Shown: piece after piece, positions 24,367-38,931 of the stretch | Numbering within the stretch: position 1 is the first letter of the stretch | Layout of the letters: the number at the start of each line of letters is the position of its first letter | DNA from: Steromphala cineraria | Taxonomy: Eukaryota; Mollusca; Gastropoda; Trochida; Trochidae | Direction of reading: 5' to 3' | Length of the DNA stretch: 64,000 nucleotides | Assembly (NCBI GenBank): GCA_916613615.1 | Contig: OU744720.1 | Coordinates: 66,313,971-66,377,970 of the forward strand | Notes under the pieces: generated by a model | Seen by the model: only the letters and a program-made list of their open reading frames with translations | What the model was told of the DNA's origin: nothing | Databases searched by the model: none | Position numbers and translations under genes: made by a program

Positions 24367-24465
24367 GTGTCCATGACATACTATGTTTAAGACACAAGTG
24401 GGCGAGAGCGAGGGATATACTAATATTTAGGCACGAGTGTTGTAAACAAAGTATGTCATTGGCAC
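24367..24465. repeat. Fold-back element, second family member
   Basis: Arms 24367-24395 (GTGTCCATGACATACTATGT then TTAAGACAC) and 24437-24465 are complementary with few mismatches. The loop contains GTGGGCGAGAGCGAGGG. It is followed by ACGAATATGATATTCTGTTTATTA, which parallels the segment after the 6846 hairpin, and by a TGACGTCA palindrome at 24569-24576. The shared order of hairpin, GATATTCTNTTTAT and TGACGTCA suggests relationship even though the arm sequences differ. Confidence 0.7.
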
Positions 24466-26819
24466 GAATATGATATTCTGTTTATTACCGAATCCCAAAA
24501 TTAAAGAAAATACTCAAAACCTACCTCTCAGCATAGACGGACTAGCCGCCGCCGGCCCGCATAGGTTGTGACGTCATAGGTGAACCGTATCTTTAAAGGA
24601 TTGTTTATAACGTTACATCACAATGAAAAAGTGATATTTTGCCCTAGGGCAACATATGAAAAATATGAACCTCGATATGCCTGCCCACGTATGCTAATAT
24701 GTTGAACCTATTGACCATTAATGTTGTAGTTAATTAAATAATGTTTGTACCTTTTTTTTTTAAAAATTAATGTTTTTATTATACCAACTATAGCCACATA
24801 CTTACCGTAACATATCTTTTCTATCCTATGAAAGTAACTGAAAGGCTCTGTCTCGAAGTTCATATTATCATTGCTCCTGTCAGTGTAAAAATTGACTGTC
24901 TCTGTAATAAGAGACTCTTTCACAGCACTTGATCAAAATCACCTACCATCTTCAAAGATAAAAGTTAAATCATCTCTCTTTGTCCACAAGTACATATGTT
25001 TGCCTATAAATCTACAAATCGTGCATGAATACTTGATCAGTGATCTGAGATTGGCAACTGAATGGGAAAATTTTATAATGCTTAGATGAAAAAAGATGAA
25101 TCCCGAATGATACTCATGTTTGAATTTAAAGCAGCGTTTTGTGATTATACAACAAAAATAGAGAAATGGATTTGAGAAGTTAGAAGATGTTGTCTCCATT
25201 AACTTTTTTCATGAACTCCACTCAATTTTTTAAGAAGGAATTATTTTTGTAAAAGAGCAAGAATGATTGTGAATAGCAGAAGACACTTCATGAAATGTAA
25301 ATTGTCATTTTAGAGTAAAGCCGTGCTTTTCCGTACACCGAGGAAAGGGACACTTGTGGTGTTATTTCAAATTACATCAACCTCACTATTAATTGATTTA
25401 TCAAAGCTGAATGATCTAAAACTTTTAACAGGGGGATTCATATATTTAGTGTATCAACAAATATATCAGCGGTATCACTGATTAAAAATTCCGAACACTT
25501 GACTGGTAATGCCGTATTCGAAAGCTTCCTATTCCATACACCTGCCGAAATATGTGATAATGTTATAAACATACATGTAGCTTGTTAAAGATAAATAAAC
25601 TAAACGAATCTTGAGGATTTACATAACAAAGCCATTGTTTTTAAATATCTAACGAAACAGCAACCTGGTCTTAAACACATTTTCATGATACCGTATAGTA
25701 TACCAACAGTGATGATTAATCTCATTTTAGTGATAACTGTAAACAGAGAACGTCAGTAGCAAATTTGTTATTCCATCCTTAAGAACAGTTTCACTTTATT
25801 TTCGCTGAACACATAATCCCCAAATATCACAAGCAACTGAAGAACATTTGTGTCATCTATTGACAATCTCAACTCTTTATTTGTAACGGAACAATTAAAT
25901 CTGGAATAGGCTCCCAGACTAATAGATGGTTATTGACCTCTATTTATTGCGGTTTTTATAAGATATTTTCGATTCAAATCATCATATATGGCAATATGCA
26001 CGTACTATATCCAAATCAGATATCATAATATATCTCTTTAAGTTTGGATACGAAAAAGCTAACAAGGGAAAAGCCATAAATTTTACCTTTTCCTTTTAAT
26101 ATTCTTAAACCGATGCTATCCTGCCATTAATGTATGTTGTAAAGCAAATCACACTAATTCAAAGGGGCAAAGTTAGAAAAAACATTAAAAAATGAAAGGT
26201 TTAAAAAATTTAAAGAATGAATACCATTTTCTAGATCTGCTTGGTGGCACTGAGAAGGTTAAATGGAATAACAAGCACCCTGCACAAGCAGTATAATTAG
26301 CTGCGTCCTATTCCGTTTTTAAAATACAGTGTTTTGATTCAGGTATGACTTTAAAATGTTTCTATATGAAATTCATATTAAACTAGGAATGACCCGAATA
26401 GCGAAAAGTAATGAATGACCTTGAATAACAATAATTGTAAAGGTAAGTGTAAAAAATGGCCGTGACCAATCTTATTCAACCATCATAATTTGTATTAAAT
26501 GGTTGACAGGAAATGACAATCTGAATAAGTAGGCATGCTTTCAAAAAATATTTTGCTCGGTTGGGACTTATTTTCTACACTTTTCAAAACAAACTAGAGA
26601 CGTTACGAATTCGAAGCATGTATATGTTAATTGATCATCTACTTCATCTTCCTCATTTCAATTATATTAGGCTCTTAGGGCATTTTATCTAAATATTGAT
26701 TTTTTTAAAAATGAAACTACAAACCCATATCAACTCCAATACTATAGCATACTATACTCATACAGAACATTCGCATGAAGATTTTTCCTTTTAATCAGAC
26801 AAGAAATTAATTGATTTAT

Positions 26820-29800
26820 GTAGAAACAAACATCTTCTTATTTTCTCAAATTTCTTCTTTACCCCCATCCCTCAAGTAAAAAAAATCAATGATAATCTCG
26901 CAAAGCATCATTATCTTCTTCAATACAATCTCTAAGACTTAATTACTGCACCTACATTCAGTTGCCGAATCCAGATTTTAAATTAGTAGTTATGCAGGAT
27001 TCCAGCTTTGTAGAAAATCTTTGATGTTGTATGCAAAGGAAGATGACAGAGGATTTTAGTTTGTGAAGAATTGATAACTTTTTGAAGTTATTCTTTTTAA
27101 CAGGAGACAAAATTCAGGGTTATTAAAAGGTATCCCCTGTTCAGTATCCATTTGATCAATTTCTATCTCGCGACAAGTAAGATTATTGCTAACTGCTCTA
27201 CAATGGAAGAATAATGACAAGCCATCATGGAATTACACTATTTGTGGCAGAAAAATGATTCCAGACATGTTTCAGTGAAATGTGAAGCTAACAGTTGGGA
27301 CGGTATATCAATATTGCATCATGTTCAAATCCAATTTTGCCAGAACGAAAAATCAAAAAAAGTTTAATAGAATTTTTAACCACAAAAGGAATCATGCGAC
27401 ACAGTTTCCAGAGAAATTGATGAGAGTGTGTTTGCGTTTCTTAGTAAACTCCTCAATAATACCCAATCAAAACAAGCATCTTGAGCAACCCATTTAGGAA
27501 TGAGCGGAGAGTCAAATTTCTGTTGAAGCATCTGCAGGTTTGTAATGCAGCACGTAATACCATACCCAATGCTAATGTGAACCCCTGTTTATATTGTTCA
27601 CATTCCTATAGGCGATAGTTTCAATTTTTTTTACAAAGGCTTGTTATTCATGACTGATAAAGATTAGACAAGGAAAAAACTTAAATTTTTGATTTTGTAA
27701 TAGAGCCTAATATCAAATAATTAATTAATATCAAATGTTCGTTAATTTAAAGTTGACAACCTGTTTTTACAATACTTGTTGAGTTCACTTGCTTGTAGAC
27801 GATGACAGATGAATTAGAGTCTGTATGTCGAGTAAATAAACATCAATGTCCTTGTGCCAAACGTATACACCATAAGTAATTATGAATACACGGGTTATCA
27901 CAATTCATGTGTTAAATAAGTTTGTAAATACCCGGTCCAATCTTCTTGGAATCCTAAGTTTGGACGTCCCATCTTATGATGGGGCTGATCCCCAGTTCGG
28001 ATGATACATTTACACTCTAGCTGATGTTGCAGGCAATCTGGTAATCTGTTTGAATTGATACAGCTGTCCAACCAAACATAACTAAATAGGTATAACTAAA
28101 GTTAGTATAAGTAAATCAACCAATCAAAATTCCCTATTAAGGCAAACAAGAAAAGGAAACATAGATTAATGTCTTTTATAGCTCTGCCTACGATAGAGGC
28201 TACATATTCATGTTCCGGATTGTCATTGTACTAGGAAATACTAGAAAAGAAATGTTTTAGCTTTTTTTGAATGGTGGCATTATCGTTTCTTTATAGAAAT
28301 AAATACATGTATATATAAAACATTTTATTTATTGCAATTGCAGATTCATAATGCATGTCCATTACTTAATAATAACCATGCACCTGAATGCAGTACCATT
28401 GCGCAAGTAATACCAAATTGGATTTAATAGAGAAATTTGATATACAATGTATGCATTGTACTACAGCACATTCTCTTAAAAGCCCAAAGGGCACACTATA
28501 AATACAGCATTGATCTAACTTCTGATAAATGTCTCGAATGAACGATTACATCATTGCCCCCTTTGAATTGATCCAGAAATTTAACATGTTTTAACATAAA
28601 ACTGGTCAACATGACAAAATGTAAAAAAGAGTAAAGGAAGTTTATGATGTTATTGTGATAAAGTCAGGATATTTAATTTTGTAATGATATCTATAGTATA
28701 TTAACTATACGTTCTGTGAGTTATGTAGTCGTTCCAGTAAACATGTTTTGATTATTCTGTATTTGAACATGACATAAAACTAACCCAAAAAGAAGGGGTA
28801 GCAGTATTGTTTTGAAACTTCATAACATATCTTTCATCTATTAATGCTGATGATCAGAGGACTATTATATTATGATGTATGTGAATGAGAAATAAATATA
28901 GTAATAATCCAGTGATGTAGCTGGTTCACATCCATTGGGAGAAACTTTATATTTGTAATGCTTTACCTCACTCATGTTTTAAGTGATTTGTAAGAGAAGG
29001 TTTGAAAGGTTGAGACATGAACAGTATGTTTGCTTTGTATGTAAGCTACAAAATCATTATTTTGTCCAAACATGTATCTTATGACAAGCATGACAGATAC
29101 AAAATACATACAAAACTTGAAATATATGAGTGATGCACTGTGATGTCCCCAGGCCCCTCATCATCTTAGCCTTATCTGCCAGCGAAGCCAGACCTATTCG
29201 CTAATGATGAATTTAAAAACATAAAGAAATAGATAGCCTAAGAAGTAAAATGATTCACTCCATGTATGGGTCTTACCACATAAAATCATAGTAGATAAGT
29301 ATATTTACATATAGATATTTTATTACATTCCAAAAACAGTTTGAATTGCGGTATCAATCGGAAAATGAAAAAGGCTAATGCATATTATAATTGACATATA
29401 TGTTACATCTGAATATATCTTACGAATAACAACATTTAAGATTTAAATTGTAGGAGGAGTAAACAAATTCAAGATCGTTGGATATCTATTTCATTCGAAA
29501 TGAAATAAATAAAGATACCTGCATTTGTTCTTATCGTTCATTGCTATTTAAGATTCCACTCTGCACTTAAACGAAAATAGACTCTACTTTTTCTAACCAA
29601 GCAAAAGCAATTGCAGTCAATGTATTACAATGAGAAGTTAATTGGTAGATAATATAAAACAAACGAGTTTCTAAGTTTAAAAACTTTAAATCTATTCTCT
29701 AAGATCAACTGTGGAAATTACAAACATTGACTATTGAAGGTCAGATCCATAGTATTACACTTTGTCTTTATCTTGACTATGGTTAATTTAACTCTATTTT

Positions 29801-31520
29801 GTATGACAAAGAAGCTGTGGTTTAGAGGTTAATACTATACGATGAATGATATCCCAATTATCTGCTGACTTGCAGAATACTTAGTTGTTGCTGAAACACA
29901 TGTTATTTTTAAAGAATCAGATTGGAAACAAGTTTTATATATGTATACACAGAAATGAGATATACTGAGCAGGATGGGAACTTTATCCTCTTGTATCCTT
30001 ATTATACAAATTGTTTCATCACGAATGAATTGTGACTGAACTAATTTCAATAAGTGTACGTTTTGCCAAAATGAAAGGTATGTTCGTCCGTCTATAAAAA
30101 GTGTAAAATTTATTGCAAAATATTATTTACAAACATGTACATGTATGTGCTTCAATGTTGACATGAGTGGGCAGTAAGATATGTCAATGTCTTAGTCCAA
30201 AGGTTTAGGTGTACTTGGTCCATCTATTATTCATAGATCCATCAATACCATAACATTGTTCATAATGACCTGCTTTAACGAGAGATTTTACAAGTTTATA
30301 TCTGCGATGACCTGAACAATGCTGTGAGGTAACATTGTTTTATATAGAAATGGAAATCACATATTTTGAAACGATTGAAAAATCTTTTGTATATGAGTAA
30401 TATTCTCCACACCTCATTTATAATATATTGCTTTTTCAACATCAACTTCAACGTCAATTAAGCAACTCCAACTGTGAAATGATTAGGTTGTCCCTATGGA
30501 ATTCTGTTAAAAAGGAGAAAAACGGTAAATAGATTTGTGTATGTTACAGTTCACTGTGCGTGATAATGACATGTACTGAGTGCAATGTATTTATCATAAG
30601 GATAAATTACGTCGATGGATATAGTTTCCACCTTTTAGTTTCACATTTTGCATGAGAAAGAGCTAAATTGAAATGCTATAAGACAGACGTGTTACTTGAA
30701 CACAAATAGAATAATCTCCACATGACAATACAATAGTGGTTGTTCTTTAGCAATCCTGAGAGCTATGTGGCCTGTCCTCAAATGGTCCAGATGAATGTTA
30801 TTCTTTATTCTTTATTTTGCAACAAATTGTGAAAATGCATAATGGTAACCTTGAAGGACATTTACACAAAAATCACACATTAGAAAAGAGTTTTAAGACG
30901 ATGAAATCCCCTCCCAAACAAATCACATCAACAACAAAGAAACAAGAAAAACAAACAAACATTATTTTAAAAATCGGACAATGTTGTGTTATTGTTTCCA
31001 ATATAAATGTCAAATACTCACTTGTTGATATAAGTCATACTTCAGAGAAGGATTTCATGACAATTATTTTCTGAAACTCCTTCACAAATACACTATACTT
31101 AAAATAAAAGTAGTTATTCTTCAAATGAATTTAAGCCACACCTAGTATCAATCATCAACAATAAAACAGTAATTGATATCAAATACACAATGACAGCGGC
31201 ACAATCTATTATTATGCTTATATATTAAATCTATTGAATCTTAATTATGTAGTTAAAAAAGTTGTTTTTGTACCACCTTTCTTTTAAATGTTTGTATCCC
31301 CACTGTACCCACATACTTAATGTAACATCTCTTGACGTTTATTAAAGAAGGTAAAAAGCATTGTCTGTAACATTTCAACCTTATTTGGCGAAGTTTATTT
31401 CATCATTGTATCTGTCAGTGTAAAACAATTGACTGTCTCTGCAACATGACACTTTTCCCCAACACTTGATCAATAACACCTGACATCTTTAAAGATAGAA
31501 GTCAAATTTAGTCTTGTGGT
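26820..31520. repeat. Tandem duplication, right copy
   Basis: This is the partner of 17648-25200, in the same order and orientation and about 7-9 kb downstream, compacted by indels. It carries the better-preserved GATGTAGCTGGTTCACATCC island at 28916 that also matches 11700. Open frames such as 27282-27497 and 30817-31074 are not shared with the left copy and do not resemble known proteins. No gene is seen. Confidence 0.8.
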
Positions 31521-34500
31521 AAGAAAACCTTCCACATTTATGTGCAAAGGCATGGAGTTTCAATTTGGAAAGAGGAATGGGAAATGCCCTGATTGATTTA
31601 GCCTTTCTTCTTTACAATAGACTCTCACAATAATTACATTGTAAATGCATAAAACTTTAAATCAAAATAATCAGACATTTAAATGTACATAGTGCTTATG
31701 CAATGCCATGTACATAATGCATGATTCATATACAAAACTAAAACTGCACTAAGTGGAATTGAATACTTCACATTGTCTTAATTGGATCAGTCACACCATA
31801 AAATATATTTTTGATTGAATGTGGCATGGTATTGAACATTAGATAAAGGTTAAACCTTTTTACCACTTATGGTTAAAAACGTAAACATTACTCTGAAGCA
31901 ATTTCAATAACAATGCCAAACTCAACAAGATATCGCATTGCTGTGGATGCTTCTGTGGCAATTAAATGGTCCATCACAACTTTGGAACTTATAAGTACAT
32001 TCCTTTGGATAGGTATATCTTAGCTGTTCTTTTGCCTCTCAACCATTTTTTTGATTACAGTTATGGAGCTGTCTATGAAATGGGCCACAACCACATCCCT
32101 AATGATTTTGCACTTCTATGCAGAAAATTAAAACAAAAGAATTGTGTATGTATTGAGATATAGGGGAAAATTTATGTCCCCTTCAAGAAGTGTTTTATAT
32201 CTAAAATTTGATTGGCTTGTAGTAACATAATTTTTGCTTGTTTGAATGTTATAGTTAATTGACATAAGGTGTAGTTTACCATCAACTTTCATAGTGTGGA
32301 ACTTGACACATGCACACTTCTTTCACACACAGTTCAAAGTAAGGGTGCTTTCCTGAAAACATTATTCCTGTATATCTCTGTTTTTAGTTAGTATATCTAA
32401 AATATGCTTTGAATATGCCTTGTTCATTAATTCAAACACACAATAAGAGATTGGAATTCTGACACAAAGAAGTGCAATTGTAATTTGCTACAACAATGAA
32501 ACACGTAGCAAATATTTATTGTTATATTTTTAAAACTGACGCTTCAAACTTCTTGCAAATCTCTAGTGCCATTGAAAGGGGCGAGTCAGTCAATCACACA
32601 TACTTTAAACTGCCTGCTAATTTTGTAGGGAAGCTTTGACATATAAGAAACGTACCTGTTAAGAGTCTTCCCTGAACAAATAAAATGCAAACCGAATTAT
32701 TCATTAAGCGTTATCTTAGATATGGAGTTCTCGACCTATTGTCTCTTGCAGTTACGCTGATCCGAAAAAAGTAAAAAGCAACCATTCTCTAATCACGTCA
32801 ATGACGCAACATGTCTGCAATTACTTGCCAAGTAACTTAGATTCAAAAATCCCAACAGAATGGTAAGTATCTTTATAATATCGCATCCAATATTCGTTTG
32901 TGCTTTGCTGTCACAATGGACGTACTGGTAATTTTCATAAAGAGTCGGTATTTTTGTCTTTATCTATGAATATCAACCAAACAATAAGTTTGTACAGACT
33001 TCTACATAAATGGTAAGACAGATATAAGCACACGTATTAACTAAGAACAAGTCTTTCTAAAAAGAAATAGAATAACATATGGTCAACTATGGTATCCTAT
33101 AATGGTGAAGTTACTACTAAATGTAGCGGTTTGGAGCTATCACCTCTTTACTATGTCAGAAAAGTATGGACATCAAAATAAAATGACTACATTGAGTGAT
33201 CAATAAAGCGTTGATTACTATGATTTTAATAGAAAGTCCATCCGAATTCTTATACAGCAAAGATTGTTTGCAGCAGTTAATTTCAGTTACAGTTTTTATG
33301 AGTTGATGAAAATAACAGAGCAACACCAGCATGTAGAACAAAACTCCCCCTTTCTTTCTTTCAGTCACAGCAGTTGTTGCTCCTGGTAGTGTGATCTTGA
33401 CTTTGCTTCATTGAACACTAGTTTAGCGAGAATGAAAACAATGCCTTAAATATTCAAACTATGTGAATACTTTATTTCTGATTTGATGAATTTACTCAGA
33501 AACAGAAGCAGTTACCAATTTGTTGAGGAAATTATCTTATTCACTTGATGAAATGCTTTTTGCTGAATGTACTATTGATGTACAAAGTTAAAACGTTATC
33601 TTTAAAGGCTCATAATCAGTTTAATTTCTCCTTTCATTTATTTGCAGAGTGCTATATTGATCCACAAATTCCAACATTGCAGAACCCGTTATGGTTTTGG
33701 TGGACTATGACATGAAGAGTGTTTCCCTTTGAACAAATGAAAATGATATTCAAAGGATGGTAAACATCTATGTTTCCTTATTCTATGTGTCAATTCCAAT
33801 ATCAAATATTTCAACATTTGGACGCCGTTCTCCAAAAGATACAAAAACACTCAACAGCTCCTACTGTCAAACAGAGCTCATCCTGACAATATCAATGACT
33901 TTAGGCTACGAACAAATCAACTTGTAAGCAACAGACATTTGAGAGTCGTACACTGAATAATTTTTTTTATCAACCTAATTCAAGATGCGGATGCAGAAAA
34001 ACATTCTTATCTTTATAGAAAGGAATATTGTACTACTAAACAGACAGGAATACCTTTTTGTGTGGGCGAACAATCACTTGTTAACGATGTAATACATTTA
34101 TGAAAGATGACTAGACACGTAGGAGGTATAATTGATAACAGAAGTAAAAGTGTCAGCCTTGATTTTCTCACTTATATGTCATGTTATTGCTGAAAAGTGC
34201 CAAGACTTAATCTGATAATGCTATTTGGCAGCTGGCAAGTGTCACTGTAATTACAAATAAAATATATTTGTTAGTTTACAACTATCTATATTTGTCCATG
34301 ATGTGGGCATATTTTGACAGAATGACAAACATTCGAATGGGGTCAGAGAGCAAAAACTGAGTTTAATATTTCTTTACTACATTGAGTGGTCTACCTGACA
34401 TGAAATAGCATCTAGTTTTTTTATTACCGTTCTCGTTGCACTCTTTTTCTTGACAATTGATTATTTATTATCAACGCATTATCATTGGCTTTCATAAGAT

Positions 34501-37500
34501 CCCAACTTATTTCTTTTCATTACCTTTATGGCATATGTTGTGACATGCATTTGAAACATCTAAAGTATAAATCTCTGATTACAAATTTTAGATATAGTAT
34601 CCTTTGGTACGAGCCGACATCACATGCCAAATTTACATTAAGACTAGTTTTATTACCTAACAACAACTCCTCATTTACTCTGTAACTGATGAAGATTAAG
34701 AGAATGAAGCCCCCTAGGCATTCTTGCAAACTAAAATCAGCTTACTACTTACATGCACTAACTTACCAGACATGGTCAAGAGACTTTTACGTACTGTTCT
34801 TCTGAAGCATTTCGATATCTCTTTTGCAAAAGTATTTTTTCTGACAAATACATAATTTTATACTGCTGATTGTATGTAGACATTTTCAACATATCTCGTC
34901 ATGCCATGTTTTGTATATTTCTCGTAACACTACATGGTCCAAATAAAAAGAACTTTAAGGATAAGACATGACAAAGAATATGTTATGAAATCAGTAGATA
35001 AAAATGACATCCTTGTTCAGTATCTAAATGCTACCTTTTTAGATAATCAGATCGATACGTATTATGATACTACAAAACATTAAATCGTATTAAATCCGTT
35101 CTACCCACAATTCTTTCAATTTGATTGAAATTTCATCATGTAGTAGACTGATTTAAGTCAATAACGTTCCTAGTTATTGCATACATTCTATTACCCAAAA
35201 AATGGAAACTCTTAACGCATTCATACGTAGGATCATATCTTAATCAATCAAAATATAACTCTACTGTACTTGAAGTAACTGCAACTGTCTATACGTTTCA
35301 AAAGGTCATTTCTTCCAACTTTAACTACGTTCACGATTTTATTCTTAAATCCTATTTCTCTCATTGAGTTCATGTCAACTATCATTTCATATACATGAGT
35401 AATCAAATGCCACTACTCAATTTAGAGCAAAACATTATTAACTGATTCTATATTCATAAAAAACTGAATTGGAACATATGGTGAGCGTGATATCCAACAA
35501 ATGAACCCCATAGAAAATATATGTATCGCATGATATCTTACTTAAACATAATCAATTCGACTTAAATTAAGAATTAACTGCTTGTTAGGTCAAGAAATTT
35601 TAATAATCGTGACATTTTCTTTTATCTCGTTTAACAAGGTGTTTTCATTGTATCTTTGCTAAATGTCTTTCTTCTCAAATAATGTTTTCTTAATAAAGAA
35701 GGCACATCAAAAAATACTTTTACAGAGATATGGTCAAATTAACGGAAATTGAAGACATAATATTGTTCAATACCTTAAAATTCTGTCTTCTTTGATGATA
35801 AAATTGATATGTGCCAAATCAGCAAATTCGAAATTGCTTGAAACTAATTCTGCCTTATTGGCTCTCTATTGGATTAAACTTTCACCGTGTAGTTCGAATC
35901 AATCACGTCCATGGTTAATGCATGTGTTCAAAATGTAAACGCTCAAGAAGGCAATTCAGGTATTATATATTAAGCAAACAGATATTAATTAACCTTTACT
36001 ATTCACAAGTATTATAATTATCAGGTACTGATCTCTCAACATCCCAGATTGTTATTTCATGTAAATAAGAAATCAAACCCAACCTTTCAATTTTGTTGAT
36101 TATTTCTAACTTCATATTAACTAAATTGAAATAGACGGTGGGCGTGATATCAAACGAGTGAGAGGCTTGAAACCTGACTTACATACGGCTGGTGTTATTA
36201 CTCCAGTTATAGTTGATTTGATGAAGACCACACTTGAAGCGGAGACAGGCGTCTGACGAGACAGCGATCTGAAACAAGCCGCCTCTCACATGAGACATCG
36301 AAATAATCAGAGTTATTTGTACGTCAGCCATTACATTTTAATGGGTAAAAGGGAACGGCTGTTTTCGTCATGCTGAAATCACATACGTTAAAATAGCTTT
36401 TCAGACGCTGGATATCCTTTTCATAATATGAAGGTGTTGATATTTCCCACAACTGATGTTTGAAATATCTGTGATAATTCTCAAATGGCAATTAAACAAT
36501 ACAGTTAGTTACTTGTCATTGGCTCTTTCAATGGGCTGTACAGTTCTTGTTCATTAAGGTTTGTTTAATTCATGTTACATATCATGCTCAGCATGTTCAT
36601 TTCCCACACTCCTAAGATATGTTAAGTAATTTGATTCCATCATATGTGAAACCAAACGAACAGGGAAGTTGAACAGACCTTATTTGTAAGCATTTGACAC
36701 TTATTTATTAAAAGAACCTTCACCTGAGCATATACAAAAATAGTGATATTTCATGCGAGATGTTTGCCTATCCTTCTAAATGACTCATTTCATCAGGGTT
36801 TTTGCCAGAAGTATATAATAATAATATATTGCATTTGAAAATGCGCCACATCCACCCAATTGAGTGCTCTGTGCGCAGACAAGATGTGTGTAGCTGTAAA
36901 GTTTAGTTATTTAGTCAAAGTTTTGTTTGAACCTTGTTAAACAGTAAACATACATATGGATCTGTTTCATGTTTGATTATTTTGTGTTATTTCACTCCCA
37001 AAAAATTTGACATTATTTGATATGTTGAAACTGGTGGGTTTGAAGCCTGAATACAATAGTTGTATCACATGTAGTTGATTTGATTTATATTCATGAAACA
37101 AATATGTTCATTAGTTAACCAACACAATCAGAAACCCTTTGATGCTACATTACATGTTATGAGTTGCCATGCTGTACGGTATCACTTTGGTTACGGAAAA
37201 CCTGTAAAACTGGGCTACTGTAAAGCTTAGTGAAAGTTTGAGCTTCCCTAAGTACCAAACGTGAACCACGTACTGCTTCTGTTGTTAAGTTTAAGGCGTT
37301 TACTCTTAAAGATAAAATTGTTCATAATCTTGAGACACGTCGTCTCGTTGCCATATTTGACAATAATAGCTTATGGTATAAATGATGATATCAAAATGAT
37401 TAGATGTTGGTTGTATCATACTGTGGAATGCATATATAATGATAACTAAGTGGGCTGTCTTTGCTGTGTTTCAAAAGATGTAAAAGCAATTGCGTGTAAC

Positions 37501-38931
37501 GGCTTATACAAGTAAACAAACATTTTCAAACTAAGCATCTAATTAGACTTTTATAAACAGATCAGATTTCTTTTTTTGCTATTTCGCAAGAAAGAAAAAC
37601 TCAGTTCAAACAGTTCACTTTGTAGATTGGATTTGAATCAGGAGAGGAAAATCTTTAGTGAGGAACGTTTTACTGTTAACAAGAAGTAATCTGATGTAAA
37701 TTAGGGAATAAGATGTTACCAAAACATCATGGTTCTGACATTGAGATACTAAGGAAGGTGTGCTATCAATTCTAATGTGGTTTTCTCCAGTTGAAGTCTT
37801 TAACCGCAACTAAACATTGAGCTTGTGGCAAATAAGCTAATACTCATTTAAGTTTGTTTGTTGACTGTTTTTTTACACAGATTGGACATTAAGTACAATC
37901 CTACTTGTCAGCAAATCGTATTACAACTTTTGATAAATATTGCGACAAGCATCAACCTGTGTAACAAACTAAACATTATGGATTTGATTTTCAAAATTAG
38001 GCAAAGATACACAAGGTACATGTAAGTTAAAATTGGAAGAAGGAGAGAGAGGAGATGCAACGGAGGGTAATTCTGTGAAACAGCCAGTGCACTTAAGAAA
38101 AAAATCTTCATTGTCTGACAGGTTCGACTCCGAATACTATTAACAGTCCTCGAATCTACGTTCAAAACACCCAAAAATAAAACCACAGAAGATTTATCTT
38201 CTAAACATCCCATACTGCATTATGGTGGATCACAATTCATCTAAATCCAACAAGATTGCTACGAAGTACGAAGATGTTACTCTGATGTTTATGGTTGATT
38301 TTTTTAGCATCTCTGTATCAACTTGTTTATTTCAATATCATATTAACAAACTTCACTCAAAAGATTTTTGTTAAATGATCTTGTATAAATGATGTTTGGT
38401 TTAATGACCAGGAACCCACTAATTACTAACTAATTACTTTGAAGCATTCTCAATGTCATGTCTCCTATAATATTCTGGTGACTAACTAATTTTCTTAGGT
38501 TGCGTATACCATCATGGAGATTTTGAATGATATAAAAGTTATTCTAAAACTCCTCCCGTTTTGCTAAAAGCTTATGATGGTTCATTTACAAAGTATTTCT
38601 CCAGACAGGAGTATACTCTTTAGCATGTTAGTATAACACGAAAATTAGGAAACAATTTACATCCTTATGTCTGGCTCTGTTTAAGTTTGTGATTATTTCT
38701 AGTTAAAGTATATTTACATCTGTATAAATAAAATCACAAAAATGTGACACATTAAAAACTACATTAAATCAGCGGTACGAATATTTTTCCAATCGCTTTA
38801 TTACTTTCTTGTTAGAATATTCATCACTATGGGCCAAAACAGGAAATTCAAATTGCAAGAAAGCACTTCTGTTCCCAGGGCTTTATGGCTAGATTGAAAT
38901 TTCATAATGTAGTAGTCTGACATTTCGTCAA
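31521..38931. other. Gene desert, no gene seen
   Basis: AT-rich sequence without supported genes. Islands similar to other parts of the window are at 32860-32980 (like 51500-51640: GAGTC.G.ATTTTTGTCTT), 35120-35165 (GAAATTTCATCATGTAGTAG, like 38892-38930) and 36170-36240 (CTTACATACGGCTGGTGTTA, like 43393-43460). These suggest further old duplications. No terminal repeats, RNA genes or coding exons are recognised. Confidence 0.55.

Larger units (their letters stand above)
17648..25200. repeat. Tandem duplication, left copy
   Basis: Collinear matches to 26820-31520 include 17670 with 26827 (CATCTTCTTATTTTCTC), 17890 with 27062 (GTGAAGAATT), 17955-18050 with 27135-27220 (TGTTCAGTATCC, TCTCGCGAC), 19180-19260 with 28180-28260, 20902 with 28504 (TCTCGAATGAACGAT), 22990-23110 with 29760-29885, 23285 with 30235, 23485-23568 with 30426-30508 and 24885-24975 with 31422-31505. 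The left copy is longer because it carries a SINE and a MITE that the right copy lacks at the corresponding places. No gene is seen. Confidence 0.8.
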
